A stretch of DNA of 64,000 nucleotides from positions 56,139,821-56,203,820 of the forward strand of contig NC_083346.1 in the NCBI RefSeq assembly GCF_019175385.1. The letters are read 5' to 3'. The translations under genes were made by a program, and so were the position numbers. The DNA comes from Lycium barbarum (lineage: Eukaryota > Streptophyta > Magnoliopsida > Solanales > Solanaceae). Positions within the stretch are counted from its first letter, which is position 1. Each line of letters opens with the position of its first letter. The notes beneath the pieces are model-generated. The model was not told where the DNA came from, ran no database searches, and saw nothing but the letters and a program-made list of their open reading frames with translations. Positions 22,655-34,291 of the stretch are shown here, piece by piece.

Positions 22655-23118
22655 CATCCTAGAATATTATCACCTTGCATTTTTTCCCGGTGACTGAAAA
22701 TTATTCTAGCATTGTCAGACGACCAGAATCTGGTTCTACAGGTGTTGTGCAAAATCCGATAACATCATCAGGTCCAGCATCTCCCCGTGACCAATCCCCA
22801 ACCAGCGTCGCCGAGAACCGACGACCCACACGCCTCCACATGCCGATCAGAAGGTTGTCAACTCTGGCGAGATCTGCCCACGCGCCGGCGCGTGAAGCTT
22901 GTTCCGACCAATTTTTCGAGCGGTTCTTTTTGCTGTTAGGTTTCCCCAATCTTTGCGAGCCCATCCATCAACTTTCTTTTAGATTTCGATCACTGAAACT
23001 CTATTCTGGCGCCGTCAGTAGGTTTTTTCCAACGAGACTGAAATTCTTGAGATTTCAGATTTGTCCTTTCAGATTTTAGATATTAGATTCCAGGCCACTT
23101 TTCAAATCAGATTTCACT

Positions 23119-23861
23119 ATGTCTCTTGATTTTGATATGTTTAACTCTAAAAATACGAGAATTGGAAGTTCAAGCCCTATCATCACTTCAGAACCATTAG
23201 TGAGAAGTTCAAACTATTTAGCTTGGGCTTCCTCAACTGAGTTGTGGTGCAAGGGTCAAGGTATTCAAGGTCACTTAATGCAAAAGGCTATTGTGGTTGA
23301 TGAAAAGGCAAAGGCTACTGAGACAGATGAAAAGGTCAAAGCACAGTGGGAGAAAGCTGATGCTCGATTATGTAGTCTTTTCTGGGGACCTATTGATCCC
23401 AAGTTGAGACCTTTGTTTTGTTGCTTCCAGACGTGTATGTTTGGGAAAAGGCTCGCACTCTATACACTAATGACATATCTCGATTTTATGATGTGATATC
23501 TCGGATAACCAACTTAAAGAAACAGGGAATCAGATATGTCTACTTACTTGGGAGTCATGGAGCCGCATGTAGGAATTTAAGCAATTGATGTCAGTCACGA
23601 CTAATGTTGAAAAATAGCAGGAGCAAAGACAGATGTTGTTTCTAGGTTTTACACTTACTAGACTTCCTACTGACCTTGATTCGGTGCTTGATCAAATTTT
23701 GGCTAGTCCCACAGTTTTTACAATTGATGAACCATTCTCTCGTTTACTTCGCCTTGTAGCACCTTCTAATCACACAGTGTAATATCACCAACCGTTGACT
23801 CCTCTGTTATCGCATCTCAAACCATAGTGCATCCAATATCTCAGTCTATGGATAATCAACG
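23119..23861 (+). pseudogene. Ty1/copia gag (UBN2-type), frameshifted and interrupted
   Basis: The frame opens MSLDFDMFNSK (23119) and contains SSNYLAWASSTELWCKGQGI, the start of the copia gag (UBN2-like) capsid domain. A frameshift near 23440 ends the first frame. The protein continues in other frames (YTNDISRFYDVISRITNLK at about 23465; TRLPTDLDSVLDQILASPT at about 23655-23710; DEPFSRLLRL). The gag text reaches ISQSMDNQR at about 23860, where the antisense gypsy element G1 begins. The remainder of the copia element was not found in the window. Non-functional. Confidence 0.8.
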
Positions 23862-26235
23862 TGTCACGATCCAATCCGCCATGACTAGCACCCAACTAAA
23901 TCATAGTGGGCGAACCAACACACAAGACATCTATCCGTTCAAATCCGGTTTTATATTAACCAAGCTTATCAGTTATTACTCATTCAAACATCAAATGAAC
24001 ATAATAAGTCATGCCATAAAATACTGAAATAAGTGCGGAAGTTCTAACTATTACAAAATCCCCAAAATCCGAAAGTCATCGTACAGGACTCTAATCTAAA
24101 ATATGTCTAAGGAATGAAATCTGACTAATAAATATCCATAATATCCAGAGTAAGAAAAGACATCATAAGAAGAAGATCTTCAGGCGGTCTAGCATGGGAA
24201 GAAGCTCACCTAAATCTATCAGCAAACGTCCTCCACGCTAGATGTGAGGGCGGGTAGCAGTCTCCGTATCACAATCTGCACTCAAAAGAATGCAGCAAGG
24301 TAGTATCAGTACAAACACTATGTACCGCTAGATATCATAGGCCGACTAAGATTAGTATCATGCATATTTCAAAAAATCAATAGAATAAACAAGCCAATCA
24401 ACAGACATAAATATCAAATAATCACAGCAAGTCAACCAAGGATAATCACAATCAAATCACCAAGATGTCAAGAATCACAATTACGTAAGCCACAACAAAA
24501 ATAAGTTTACCACAATGACCACACTCACTGTACACACATGCTAACTGATGTCATTACTCAGTAGCCATGACCTGCAGGGGACCCATGGTGTCCATGTACC
24601 ACTCGTTCCAGAATACTCCTCGGACCCGAGCACAAACTTCCGCTCCAAAATGAACCTCGGACGCGGGACATATCGACGTACCTCTCATTTTCGGAACAAA
24701 CCTCGGACCACGAGCCCATAATCTAGGTCACATATGTGTCTTTCCATACCTCTTTACAGAACAGTGTTTCTTACCTTCTCAATATCAATACTCAAATCAT
24801 TATTCCATGTCACAATACCGTCGAGAAGATTATATTAGCTTCTTATCACAATACATCCACTGCAGAATCAACACACAGGAATAGTGGCACGAAGCCTACT
24901 CAATCACAATCACATAGGAGTTCCGCCACACAATATCATGCATGAAAACTAGACATGCTTTCTCCTAAAGAATTCACAAACATACAATCAACTAATCAAA
25001 GTCTAACTCAAGTAGACCGTAACCTACCTCAATGTAGAGCTGGGACAATGCAAGTCATTCCGCTACAGCCTTTCCTTTCATTAAAGCCTCAGAACGCTCA
25101 AAGTCTAGAAATAAAAGGTTCAATGAGTCACAATTACTCAAATCACAAGTACTAATGCAAGAATACCCTTCCCTTGACCCCATTCCAAGGGTTGGATGAT
25201 TTTCTAGGTGTTAAGCAACCTATCAAGGGCCTTAGTAATCATAAATCATCAATTTATAACAATATTCTATCTACATTCCCACTACAAGCAGTTTTTATGG
25301 TCAAGACACCATGTTTATAGAACCCTAGGCCTCTATTCACTTAGTTTATGACTCTTAAGTGTTCAATTCATGATTAAGAGAAACTAACCCAAGCCTTTAG
25401 ATGATAACTAAATGACAATAACTATAACCCATCAAGTTTAGAAAGTTTATTAATATTCTAGGGTTTCTATTTCAATTTCACCAATAAATACCCATGAAGG
25501 GGATAACAATCATGAAGGAGAATGGAATAGATGGAACTTACCTCTCAAGGTTTCTTGCCCTAGCTTGGAATTTCACCCTAGGTGCTTGTGGGGAAGTGTG
25601 TTGGTGTTTTGTGAATAGAGAATATGAGGCTAGTATAAATATTTTGGGCCACTGTTCTCCGTCGACCGCTTTAGCAGTCATCACGCCGCTGCAGCGGTCC
25701 CGCTATAGCGGTCAAGTGACCGCTATAGCAGACCAAAGGGAAATCCGCTTAACCGCTATGGTGGTCTGTCCACCGCTATAGCGGTCTCGCCATAGCGGTC
25801 CACCGTCCACCACAATGTCCACCGAGAACATGGATGGCCGCTGGTAGCGATCAAAGCGCCACTATAGCGGTACCGCCGCAGCGGTACCCCCACACAGCAG
25901 CGGTCTATTTTGGGCAGTGAGCTCGACTTTTTGTCCAGTTTTTCCCCCAATCACCCAACATTTTATCTGAGGCCTCAAAAACACAAAACAAACATGTACA
26001 TATACATAAAGACGCCCTACGAATCCACCCGTGGCCTCGGAATTCCAAACAGAGTTCTAATTTTCTATGTCACCCCCCGACGGACTCAAGGAAATCAAGT
26101 AACAACCACAAACAAGTCAAGTTTCAGCTTACAAGCTTGCACGATTGAGTTTCTACTGGTTCGTTCTACCCTTGGAAAGTTTACATTTGGTGGGGTGATC
26201 TTATATTTCCCTTAACGACCGGAAGGGTTGTTACA
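23862..26235 (-). mobile_element. 3' LTR of antisense gypsy element G1
   Basis: On the minus strand the LTR starts TGTAACAACCCTTCCGGTCG (from 26235) and ends ...GGATCGTGACA (23862): TG...CA ends and 2,374 bp. The same family forms the LTRs of the sense element at 39299-45015, which share the start TGTAACGACCCTCC. It holds a cluster of short palindromes (25660-25910). It inserted into the copia gag; the left flanking bases are caacg, but the matching right duplication is not identifiable. Confidence 0.85.
25655..25905. repeat. Cluster of CCGCTATAGCGG-type palindromes in the G1 LTR
   Basis: At least eight variants of cCGCTATAGCGGt (or cgctgcagcgg, cgctatggtgg) occur within about 250 bp. They include a perfect inverted pair gctatagcggtca/tgaccgctatagc near 25700-25730. 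The same motif cluster recurs in the LTRs of the sense element (39635-39880 and 43795-44010). The role is unknown; it could be hairpins or binding sites in the U3 region. Confidence 0.8.
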
Positions 26236-26289
26236 CCAGATACTAATTAAAACTCCGTTCATCCTCGAACAGACAAAGATGAGAAATCT

Positions 26290-28110
26290 AGGGAGGAGTT
26301 ACCTATCTCGGCGAAAAGCTGAGGGATATTTGCTACGCATATCAGATTCTGTTTCCCAAGTAGCTTCTTCTACTGGACGATTCTTCCACTGAACCTTCAC
26401 AGAGGCTATTTCCTTGGACCTCAACTTGTGAACATCTCTGTTTAAGATAGTAACGGGCTCTTCCTCATACGACAAATTCTCAGCTAGCAAAATTGAATCC
26501 CAACGGATTATGTAGGAACCATCACTCTGGTACCTCTTCAACATCGGCACATGGAACACCGGATGAACGCTTGATAGACCCAGAGGTAAAGCTAACTTGT
26601 AAGTCACTTCTCCTACACGTTTGAGGATCTCAAATGGACCAATGTACCTCGAGCTAAGCTTGCCCGTCTTCCCAAACCTCATCACGCCCTTCATGGGTGA
26701 GACCTTCAACAACACTTGCTCTCCTTCCTCAAACTCAAGATCTCGGACTTTGCGGTCCACATACTCCTTCTACCTACTCTGCGCTGCCAGAAGCTTGGCT
26801 TGCATCACCTTCACCTTCTCTAGGGACTCCCTCAGAAGGTCGGTACCCCACGGCCTCACCTCGAACGCATCAAACCATCTAATATGAGACCTATACCTCA
26901 TTCCATACAACGCCTCAAATGGGGCCATATCAATACTCGAGTGATAGTTATTATTGTAGGCAAACTCGGCCAAAGACAAGAATTGATCCCAATGCCCACC
27001 AAAATCTATCACGCACGCATAAAACATATCCTCAAGAACCTGAATAGTTCGCTCAGACTGCCCGTCAGTCTGTGCTAAGATCTAACTTCGTACCCAACTC
27101 CTCGTGCAAACACTTCCAAAACCTGGATGTGAATATGGTGCCCCTATCGGACACGATGGAGATAGGAACCCCGTGAAGTCTAAGCACCTCACGAACGTAG
27201 ACTTTGGCTAATTTCTCCGAATCATAAGTTATCTTCACCGGAATAAAGTGGGCAGACTTAGTCAACTTGTCAACAGTAACTCAGATAGAGTCAAACTTCC
27301 CTAGTGTCTTCGAAAGACCCACCACGAAATCCATGGCTATCCTTTCCCACTTCCACTCAGGAATGGGCATCCTTTGCAGTGTACCCCCGGGTTTCTGATA
27401 TTCATACTTCACCTGTTGGCAATTCAGACACTGAGCAACGAACTCTACTATATCACACTTCATCCCAGTCCACCAATAATGTTGCCTCAAATCACGACAC
27501 ATCTTAGTGGTACCAGGATGAATAGTATATCTCGAACTGTGAGCCTCTGTCAGAATGGTCTTGATCACGTCGCCCACACGTGGCATACATACTCGCCCTT
27601 TGATTCGCAGCACACCCTCCTCATCAATCACGACTTCCTTAGCCTCACTACGCAACACCTTATCACGTATTTTGCATAACTTAGCATCCTCAAACTGCTT
27701 AGCCTTAATCTGCTCTAAAAATGACGACCGAGCATCAACAACAAGCCAACACCTTGCTGGTGTTAGAATTATCCAGCCTCATAAATCTGTTAGCCAGATT
27801 CTGAACCTCCCTAGCTAACGGACGCTCTGACGAAATCAAATGAGCCAAACTTCCCATACTAGTCGACTTCCTGCTCAATGCGTCAGCCACTATATTTTCC
27901 TTACTAGGATGATAAAGAATGGTGATGTCACAGTCTTTCAGCAGTTTCATCTATCTCCGCTGCCTAGAGTTCAGATTCCTCTGAGTGGACACATGCTGCA
28001 AACTGCGATGGTCTGTGTACACCTCACAATGGACATCATACAAGTAGCGCCTCCAGATTTTCAACACAAACACCACCGTTGCCAACTCTAGATCATGAGT
28101 AGGATAGTTC
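26290..28110 (-). pseudogene. G1 gypsy pol: RNase H, integrase, chromodomain (decayed)
   Basis: Reading on the minus strand from 28110: [13 protein letters not shown] is the end of the RNase H region. ITILYHPSKENIVADALSRK (27880-27935) is the linker; VKYEYQKPGG and MPIPEWKWERIAMDFVVG (27300-27410) belong to integrase. SDRGTIFTSRFW (27110-27150) and the MAPFEALYG block follow. The C-terminal frame 26760-26299 contains GPFEILKRVGEV and HPVFHVPMLK, then a chromodomain-like end (EEEPVTILNR...VKVQWKN...ATWE). That arrangement fits the Tekay/Del chromovirus lineage. Several stops and frameshifts separate the frames. The upstream RT continues at 39148-39298 and 45016-45240 because of later insertions. 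Confidence 0.85.
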
Positions 28111-30225
28111 TATTACACCTCAAAAAAAAAATTCGCATCGTTTGTGTCGTAAGTAAACTAAAGTAAGCTCGGAGAAGTCATGCAATCCTTATAAGGTTAA
28201 TGAATACTCTTATTAAGTGTCAAGCAAGTGCCTAAAGGTTCCGGGACCAAGAAAATCGAAGAAAATAAATTTGTCAAAAAATTTGGAAAAGAAAGGTTGG
28301 CAGAATTTTGGGCATATTTTTAGTCAACTTTGGAGGGGTATATCTCCTACTATATTAGGCGTTTTTAGGTGTTTCAAAAGCCTAAAATGAATTTCGTCGA
28401 GTCTAGTTTCCAACGCAATAAACCGCTCATCAATAGGACATCGGAGTAGAGAATTATGGACATTACAAGTTCGGCTGACAAAGCAGAAACGCGTGCTACA
28501 GTAACTGCTACAGTAACTGCTACAGTGACCCCGACCCGAATTTGAATCTTATATAAAGGGTAAAACCCCCTTTTTTCATCAGATTTGCCCAAGAAAATTA
28601 TAGAAAAACAGTTGAGGGGTGAGGATAGCATAAAATTGAGGGAATTTTAAGTGGTGGAGTGTAGTTAAGGTTCGGATAGCGCGCAACTCTGATTGTAGTG
28701 TCGTTTTGCGGCGGGTTTTGGTTTGGATTCTAGGAGAACGCCGAAGATATTGTTGTTTTAGTAAGAACAAGATTTACGAGCTCGGTTGGATAAACATAAC
28801 CAATAGGAGGTCGAGCTGGTATGTTAAGGCTCGTCCATTTCTTTCAAAGGCATGATTCCGATGTTATGGCTTCATAAATGTTTCCATATCTTCCTCGTTT
28901 TCAAAAGTTAGATGTTTATGACCCCAAGGCATAATTCCTTTCCTAATAATTCATGGTTGTTTTCCAAAATGTTCGTATTTTCTAAATCAGAGATTTATGG
29001 CTCTGTGAGCTCTTATGATAACAACGATGAACCTGTTTTCACAATCATAATGATGATGTCAAAGATGAGAATATTTTCCTACTTGATTATGATGATGATG
29101 ATTCCGGCTTTAAAGGTTCCAAGTTTACGATTTCAATGACGATATAAGAATGTTGAGCTATTTCTTGATTTCTCAATTTTATTCATGGATGATGACTATT
29201 TTTAAAGATTCCAAAGTATATGAATTGACGCCTTATGAGATTTATGATATTATTCTATGTTCTCTTAATGCTATTCTTCATTGATAGTCTCACCTTATAA
29301 TAATTGTTCCTTCAAGGTGAGACAAAGCCATGATGATTATTCCATAATATAATCGGAGGTTACCGACCTTACGTCACTCCGATAGAGACATAACTTTCCT
29401 TGGGCTCTCCTGCATGCTGCTTACATGATATATGTATATGATATATGATATATGTATATGGGGAATATGGGGAAAAAGGGAGTGGCGCTATAGACGCATT
29501 GCCACCTGATCAGTTGGTGTAACTTATCATCCCGGACGCGGGACACATGTGGTTAAATGGATCGGGCCGACGTTCCTCGGCATATTTTCTGTATATATAT
29601 GAACAAGAAATGTTTTTCAAAGAAAGCTAAGCATGCATGGCATCCGCCCTAAGAGGCACTTATATGTACAGGTCACTCTTTTATCTTACGATATGCTCTA
29701 CATTTCTACTCTGTTATTATTCATGCTTTGTACTCCTTACTATGTTATTGTTCATGCCTTATATACTCGGTACATTACTCGTAATGACGTCCCTTCTTGT
29801 GGACGCTGCGTTCATGCCCGCAAGTAAAAAGGTAGACGCATCTGATCCCTAGGAGCTCCACTAGCGGTACATTGAGAGCGCTCCAGTTATTCCGGAGCTT
29901 CAGTTTATCGGTACTACTTTTGTGTACATATTTGGGCACGGCGGAACCCGGCCCCTGATTGTGAATATATGTATCTTATTTAGAGGCTCGTAGACAGATG
30001 TGTACAGTCAGATGCTTCACAATCTTGTTCCTCCTTGTTGTTGTATAATATGTTGGTAAAGCTTATTGACATTTATTTACGAGTATGCTATTGATGACTG
30101 TGTTGAGTAAAATGTGACTGTATCGTCCGTATGGCCCACTCAGTAGTAAGAATAGAATGTGAGATAAGAGGTGTCCGGTATAGTAGTATCGGGTACCCGT
30201 CACGAACTCTAATGGGGTCGTGACA
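28111..30225 (+). mobile_element. 5' LTR of gypsy element E1
   Basis: The LTR starts tattacacctc (28111; TA instead of TG, probably a point mutation) and ends gggtcgtgaca at 30225, followed by a primer-binding site. Length is 2,115 bp. It contains tandem ctacagtaa units (28497-28525). Near its end it has the tcgtaatgacgtccc...tgttcatgccc-type text shared by all the gypsy LTRs here. It lies directly against the RNase H part of G1, which it interrupts. Confidence 0.8.
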
Positions 30226-30229
30226 AAAG

Positions 30230-30241
30230 TGGTATCAGAGC
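30230..30241 (+). other. Primer-binding site of E1
   Basis: TGGTATCAGAGC is a perfect complement to the 3' end of plant initiator Met tRNA, 4 bases after the LTR end. It begins the conserved leader (30230-30395) also found at 53750-53915 and 61874-62040. Confidence 0.9.
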
Positions 30242-30435
30242 AGTTAGTCCTAGGGATTGTCTACGAGCCGTGTCCGGTAGAGTCCTATTTATGGGTGTGA
30301 AGCGCGCCACATTCATAAGCAGGAGGTTGCAGGACATTTTAGGAATAATTGACCTTCTTTCCTATCTTAGATCGTGCGATAGAGCCATGTTATCAGGTTC
30401 TCCCCCTTTCCTAATCGTGTGTTATGATTTCAGCG

Positions 30436-31004
30436 ATGCCTGTGAAGAGGAAAGCTACAGTGGCCCAGAAGGGCAAGACGGTGGTAGCAAGAAGAATGGA
30501 ACGGGGGCCACCGGCGGAGGTAGAAGAAGGCGAGTCTCATAACGAAGCCCCTTCTCGGACTTCTCGTACTCCACCTGTGTCGGCAGAGTAGGAAAGAGTT
30601 TCAGCTCCAACCCCAGTACCTCCAGTTCCACCGCCGGCAGCTTCGGGCCAGCAGATAACAGAAGCTATTCAGAAATGATCGGTACAAGAGAATCGTGGAC
30701 AAGCATACTCGTGTGGAAAGGAAGTCATGACGAAGTGAGATTTTACCTTAGTCCTATACTTATGGGTTCAATTGCTTCCTCCTGCTGCAGCAGGGATTTC
30801 CCCCGCCGAGATCTGTCACCAGTCTCAGTTAGGTGTCTCTTCCTTTCCGGTTACATTGGCTTGGCCTTTTGGAAGAGGGAGCCTCAGCCCCAGCTCCAGC
30901 ACCTCCGGCTCCTCCACCGGATGCTTCAGGCCAAGATGTAAAAGAGGCTATTCATTTGCTTATTCAATTTTTTGCTGCCCAGACTCAGCGGCAAAGTACA
31001 GGGT
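30436..31004 (+). pseudogene. E1 gypsy gag N-terminal part (broken)
   Basis: The ATG at 30436 opens MPVKRKATVAQKGKTVV, matching the start MPKKRKDTAAQKGKTV of the element at 62080. A Pro/Ala-rich spacer follows with in-frame stops (around 30590 and 30675) and a partial duplication of the Pro-rich text (30600-30650 versus 30880-30935). The recognisable text stops after AAQTQRQSTG at about 31004. The adjoining DNA is a rearranged patchwork (31005-31895). Confidence 0.7.
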
Positions 31005-31895
31005 GATTTTGAAGTCATATGAATATGTGAAACTAAGTTCTTTGGAGGAAGTGAGATGTAAGTCATGTTTGGAAAGGTTTTCTCTATAATTGAGCTAATA
31101 TTTACTGTTCAAAACTAAGACAAATACACATAAAAGTCAACCGTCAAAATCAAAACCGGGGGGGGGGGGGGGGGGGGGGCGGCGGTCTCCTGGACATAGT
31201 CCTTTCAGGCAGCGCACCTCTGTCAGATATGATGGATGTCAGAATCTCATGCAATTTAACTATCTCCTTTAGATATAACTTGGCATACCCGACCGTAGTA
31301 TATGATGTTTTTACATGGAGAAAATAGGCAAACTTTGTGAGTTTATCCACAATCACCCATGCTTCAGCTGTTCGTGCCTGAACACTTCCGGCCACGAAAT
31401 TGTGGACCCTTTCCCCTGCGCAGTCAAGTGGGTCGCGCGCCCGGCACACATGTTTTGGACTTGCACTGATAGACCCCTATTGTATTGGAACCCCGAGATT
31501 CACTCACTTTCAGACAAACTCATATTTCTCTCGTTATTAGAGAGAAGCAGAAGCCTCGGAACTTAATAATTCTAATTAAGGTTCCAAAGACATTTGAGGC
31601 AAGGGAGGAAAGTTTGTCAAAATGAAACTTCACTACAGTTCTGCGAAAGGGAGGTTCGACGGATGGAGTGCTCCTGTAAGTCCACTGATAAGCTCCTACG
31701 GATCTGCACCATCTCCCTGTCTACCTGTGGGCATGAACACATCGTCCAAAAAGAAAGGACGTCAGTACGAACATTGTACTGAATATGTAAGGCTTGAATT
31801 TCGATGCTCCGCAAGTGTATTGGAGACCCAACGAGAATGGTTCCGGTTGATGATGTGCAAGTAACAGAGAAGCTAACATACGAGGAAATGCCCAT
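31005..31895. other. Rearranged patchwork: antisense integrase, poly-G, antisense LTR, sense integrase end
   Basis: The pieces in order are: unassigned text to about 31150; 22 G (31158-31179); and an antisense integrase fragment (minus strand, about 31440-31210, with VIVDKLTKFAYFLHVKTSYT and SIISDRG). Unassigned text follows, then an antisense LTR segment (about 31640-31800). That segment is the inverse of LTR text at 38690-38850. Last is a short sense piece of integrase C-terminus (MLRKCIGDPTR...DDVQVTEKLTYEE, 31801-31890). The last piece runs directly into gag text (from about 31900). The order cannot arise from simple insertion and implies rearrangement or misassembly. Confidence 0.65.
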
Positions 31896-31899
31896 TGAG

Positions 31900-32975
31900 C
31901 TACAGACACAGTTAGTTGCCGCCAGGCACAGCGGCAGAGCACAGGTTCTGGTGACAGGGCGACTAGTACTCGAGCCCGGGATTTTATGTGTTTAAACCTT
32001 CTAGAGTTTTTCAGGTCAAAGCCGAATGAAGACCTACAAGGTTTTATTGATGAGATGTTGAGAACACTGAAAATTATTCATGCCTCCGATACTTAATCTG
32101 TGGAGTTAGCATCTTATAGACTCCGGGATGTGGCGGTTGTTTGGTATAATAATTGGATATCCTCAAGAAAGGAAAATGCACCTTCCCCAGTTTGGCAAGA
32201 ATTTGTGGATGCTTTACTTCGTCACTATTTGCCACCCGAGGTCCGTCAAGCTAGAGCGGATAGATTCTTAGATTTGAAGCAGGGGAATATGAGTGCCCGG
32301 GAGTATAGCCTTCACTTTAATTCATTGGCTAGATATGCTCCGACTATGGTGGCCAATATGGGAGATAGAATGCATAGGTTTGTGAGTGGCTTAGGGCCAT
32401 ATTTTTTTAAAGAATTCTTGGAAGCTTCATTGCAAAAGGGGATGAACATTTCCCGTATTCGGGCCCATGCCAAAAATTTAGAAGAGCAGCAACATCCGCA
32501 AAGGGGTGAGCGCGATATTGATAGAGGGCAGAGTAAGATGGCCAGATCTATGGGTGCCGGTAGCGACTATAGAGGGGGATCGAGGCAGTTACATTCTAGA
32601 TCCTCAGGCTAGTCGGCAACTAGTGCACCTCCCCAGTTTGTAGGCAAGAGATTTGAGCACTCCATTTATTCAGGACAGGGTTAGAGCTCGAGAGCTTCAG
32701 GTTCCCAGTTTGGAGGCGATTATAGTCAGAGGAGGTCACCGGTCCCATGATGTAGTCAGTGCATAAAGTTACATTCGGGCCCATGTCATCAAGGCTCCGA
32801 TGCTTGCTATGTTTATGGACAGACTGGGCACGTGATGTGTGATTGTCCCTTGAGGTACGGTAGAGGTGGGGTTCAGCCCACAGGATCAGCAGCTGGTTCT
32901 TCTTCGTCTGTGCGCCCAGTAGAGTAGAGGCAGAGGAGGAGCGTCCAGTTCTGGTGGTACCCTGCCCCGTATCTA
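31900..32975 (+). pseudogene. E2 gypsy gag (decayed)
   Basis: The start is fused to integrase text, and the gag-like reading begins at a diverged AAQTQRQST-equivalent. The best stretch is 32100-32612: YRLRDVAVVWYNNW, VWQEFVDALLRHYLPPEVRQ, REYSLHFNSLARYAP and RFVSGLGPYF, the retrotransposon gag capsid core. It is preceded by an in-frame TAA (about 32096) and followed by a TAG. The zinc knuckle near 32805 reads CYVYGQTGHVMCDC, so the second Cys of CCHC has become Tyr. Compare the intact knuckle of the element at 63217. Confidence 0.8.
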
Positions 32976-33015
32976 TGCTTTAGCCGGACAACAAGATCTT
33001 GAGTCCTCCCCGGAT

Positions 33016-34291
33016 GTGGTTACAGGTATATTATCTATATTCTCTCATGAGGTTTATGCATTGATATATCCGGGTTCCACGTTGTCTTATATTACACCTT
33101 GTATTGCTGGTCGTATTGGGGTGAAACCTGAGCCAATTAAGCCTTTTGAGGTATCTACTCCGGTTTGTGATCCCGCAATAGCTAAACAAGTGTACAAAGA
33201 TTGTATGATTGTGGTATGTGATCGTCGGACTAAAGTAGATCTAGTTGATCTGGAAATGTTAGATTTTTATGTGATTGTGGGTATGGATTGGTTAGCTTCA
33301 CATTATGCCAATGTCGATTACCGAATGAAAGTGGTTCGATTCCAATTTCCGGGAGAACCCGTGCTTGAATGGAAAGGTAATACAGCGTCTCCCAGACGTA
33401 GGTTTATTTCATACCTTAAGGCAAGGAAGATGATAGCTAAAGGCTATATTTATCACTTAGTCCGAGTTCATGACACCGAAGCAAAGCCACCGACTTTTCA
33501 ATCCGTCTCGGTAGTGAATGAATTTCCGGATGTATTTCCAGATGAACTTCCTGGCCTTCCTCCGGAAAGAGAAATTGATTTCACCAATGATGTATTACCG
33601 GATACTAAACCAATCTCTATTCCACCCAACCGAATGGCTCCTGCAGAATTGAAAGAGCTAAAGGCACAACTGAAAGATTTGCTTGAGAAGGGATTTATTA
33701 GGCCCAGTTCATCACCACGGGGAGCGCCTGTCCTATTTGTGAAAAAGAAAGATGGTTCCTTACAGATGTGCATCGCCTATCGACAGCTGAACAAGGTGAC
33801 GATAACGAATAAATATCCTCTCCCAAGAATCGATGATTAGTTTGATCAATTACAGGGCGCCAAGTGGTTTTCCAAAATAGATCTGAGGTCAGGTTATCAT
33901 CAAGTGAGAGTTAGAGAAGAAGATATTTCTAAAGCAGCTTTCAGAACGAGATATGACCACTATGAATTTCGGGTAATGTCATTTGGGTTGACTAATGCTC
34001 CGGTGATATTTGTGAATTTGATGAATAATGTATTCAGGCCTCTCTTAGATCTGTTCGTGATTGTGTTCATTGATGATATTCTCGTATACTCTCGGACAGA
34101 ATCTGAGCATGCAGACCATTTACGCATTGTCCTTGGGATTCTTCGTACTCGTGAATTGTATGCAAAATTTTCAAAATGCGAGTTTTGGCTAAATTCTGTG
34201 ACATTTCTAGGGCATGTTATTTCAGCTGATGGCATTCAAGTCGATACTCAGAAAATCGAAGCTGTGAAGACTTGGCCAAGGCCCACAATAC
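33016..34291 (+). pseudogene. E2 gypsy protease and reverse transcriptase, 5' part
   Basis: One frame covers the retropepsin and the RT fingers and palm. The protease active site, normally D-S/T-G, reads [11 protein letters not shown] here (about 33058), so the catalytic Asp is lost. The RT part has [32 protein letters not shown], the block [13 protein letters not shown], and the catalytic FIDDILVYS (about 34066-34092; xxDD box intact). One in-frame TAG (33838-33840) breaks the frame. At 34291 the gene is cut by a solo LTR flanked by AATAC; the RT/RNase H continues at 36675 in the same frame. Confidence 0.88.

Noticed and set aside
22675..23079. 134-codon open frame upstream of copia gag
   Set aside because: Lies in the leader between primer-binding site and gag, with no recognisable domain; more likely untranslated leader.
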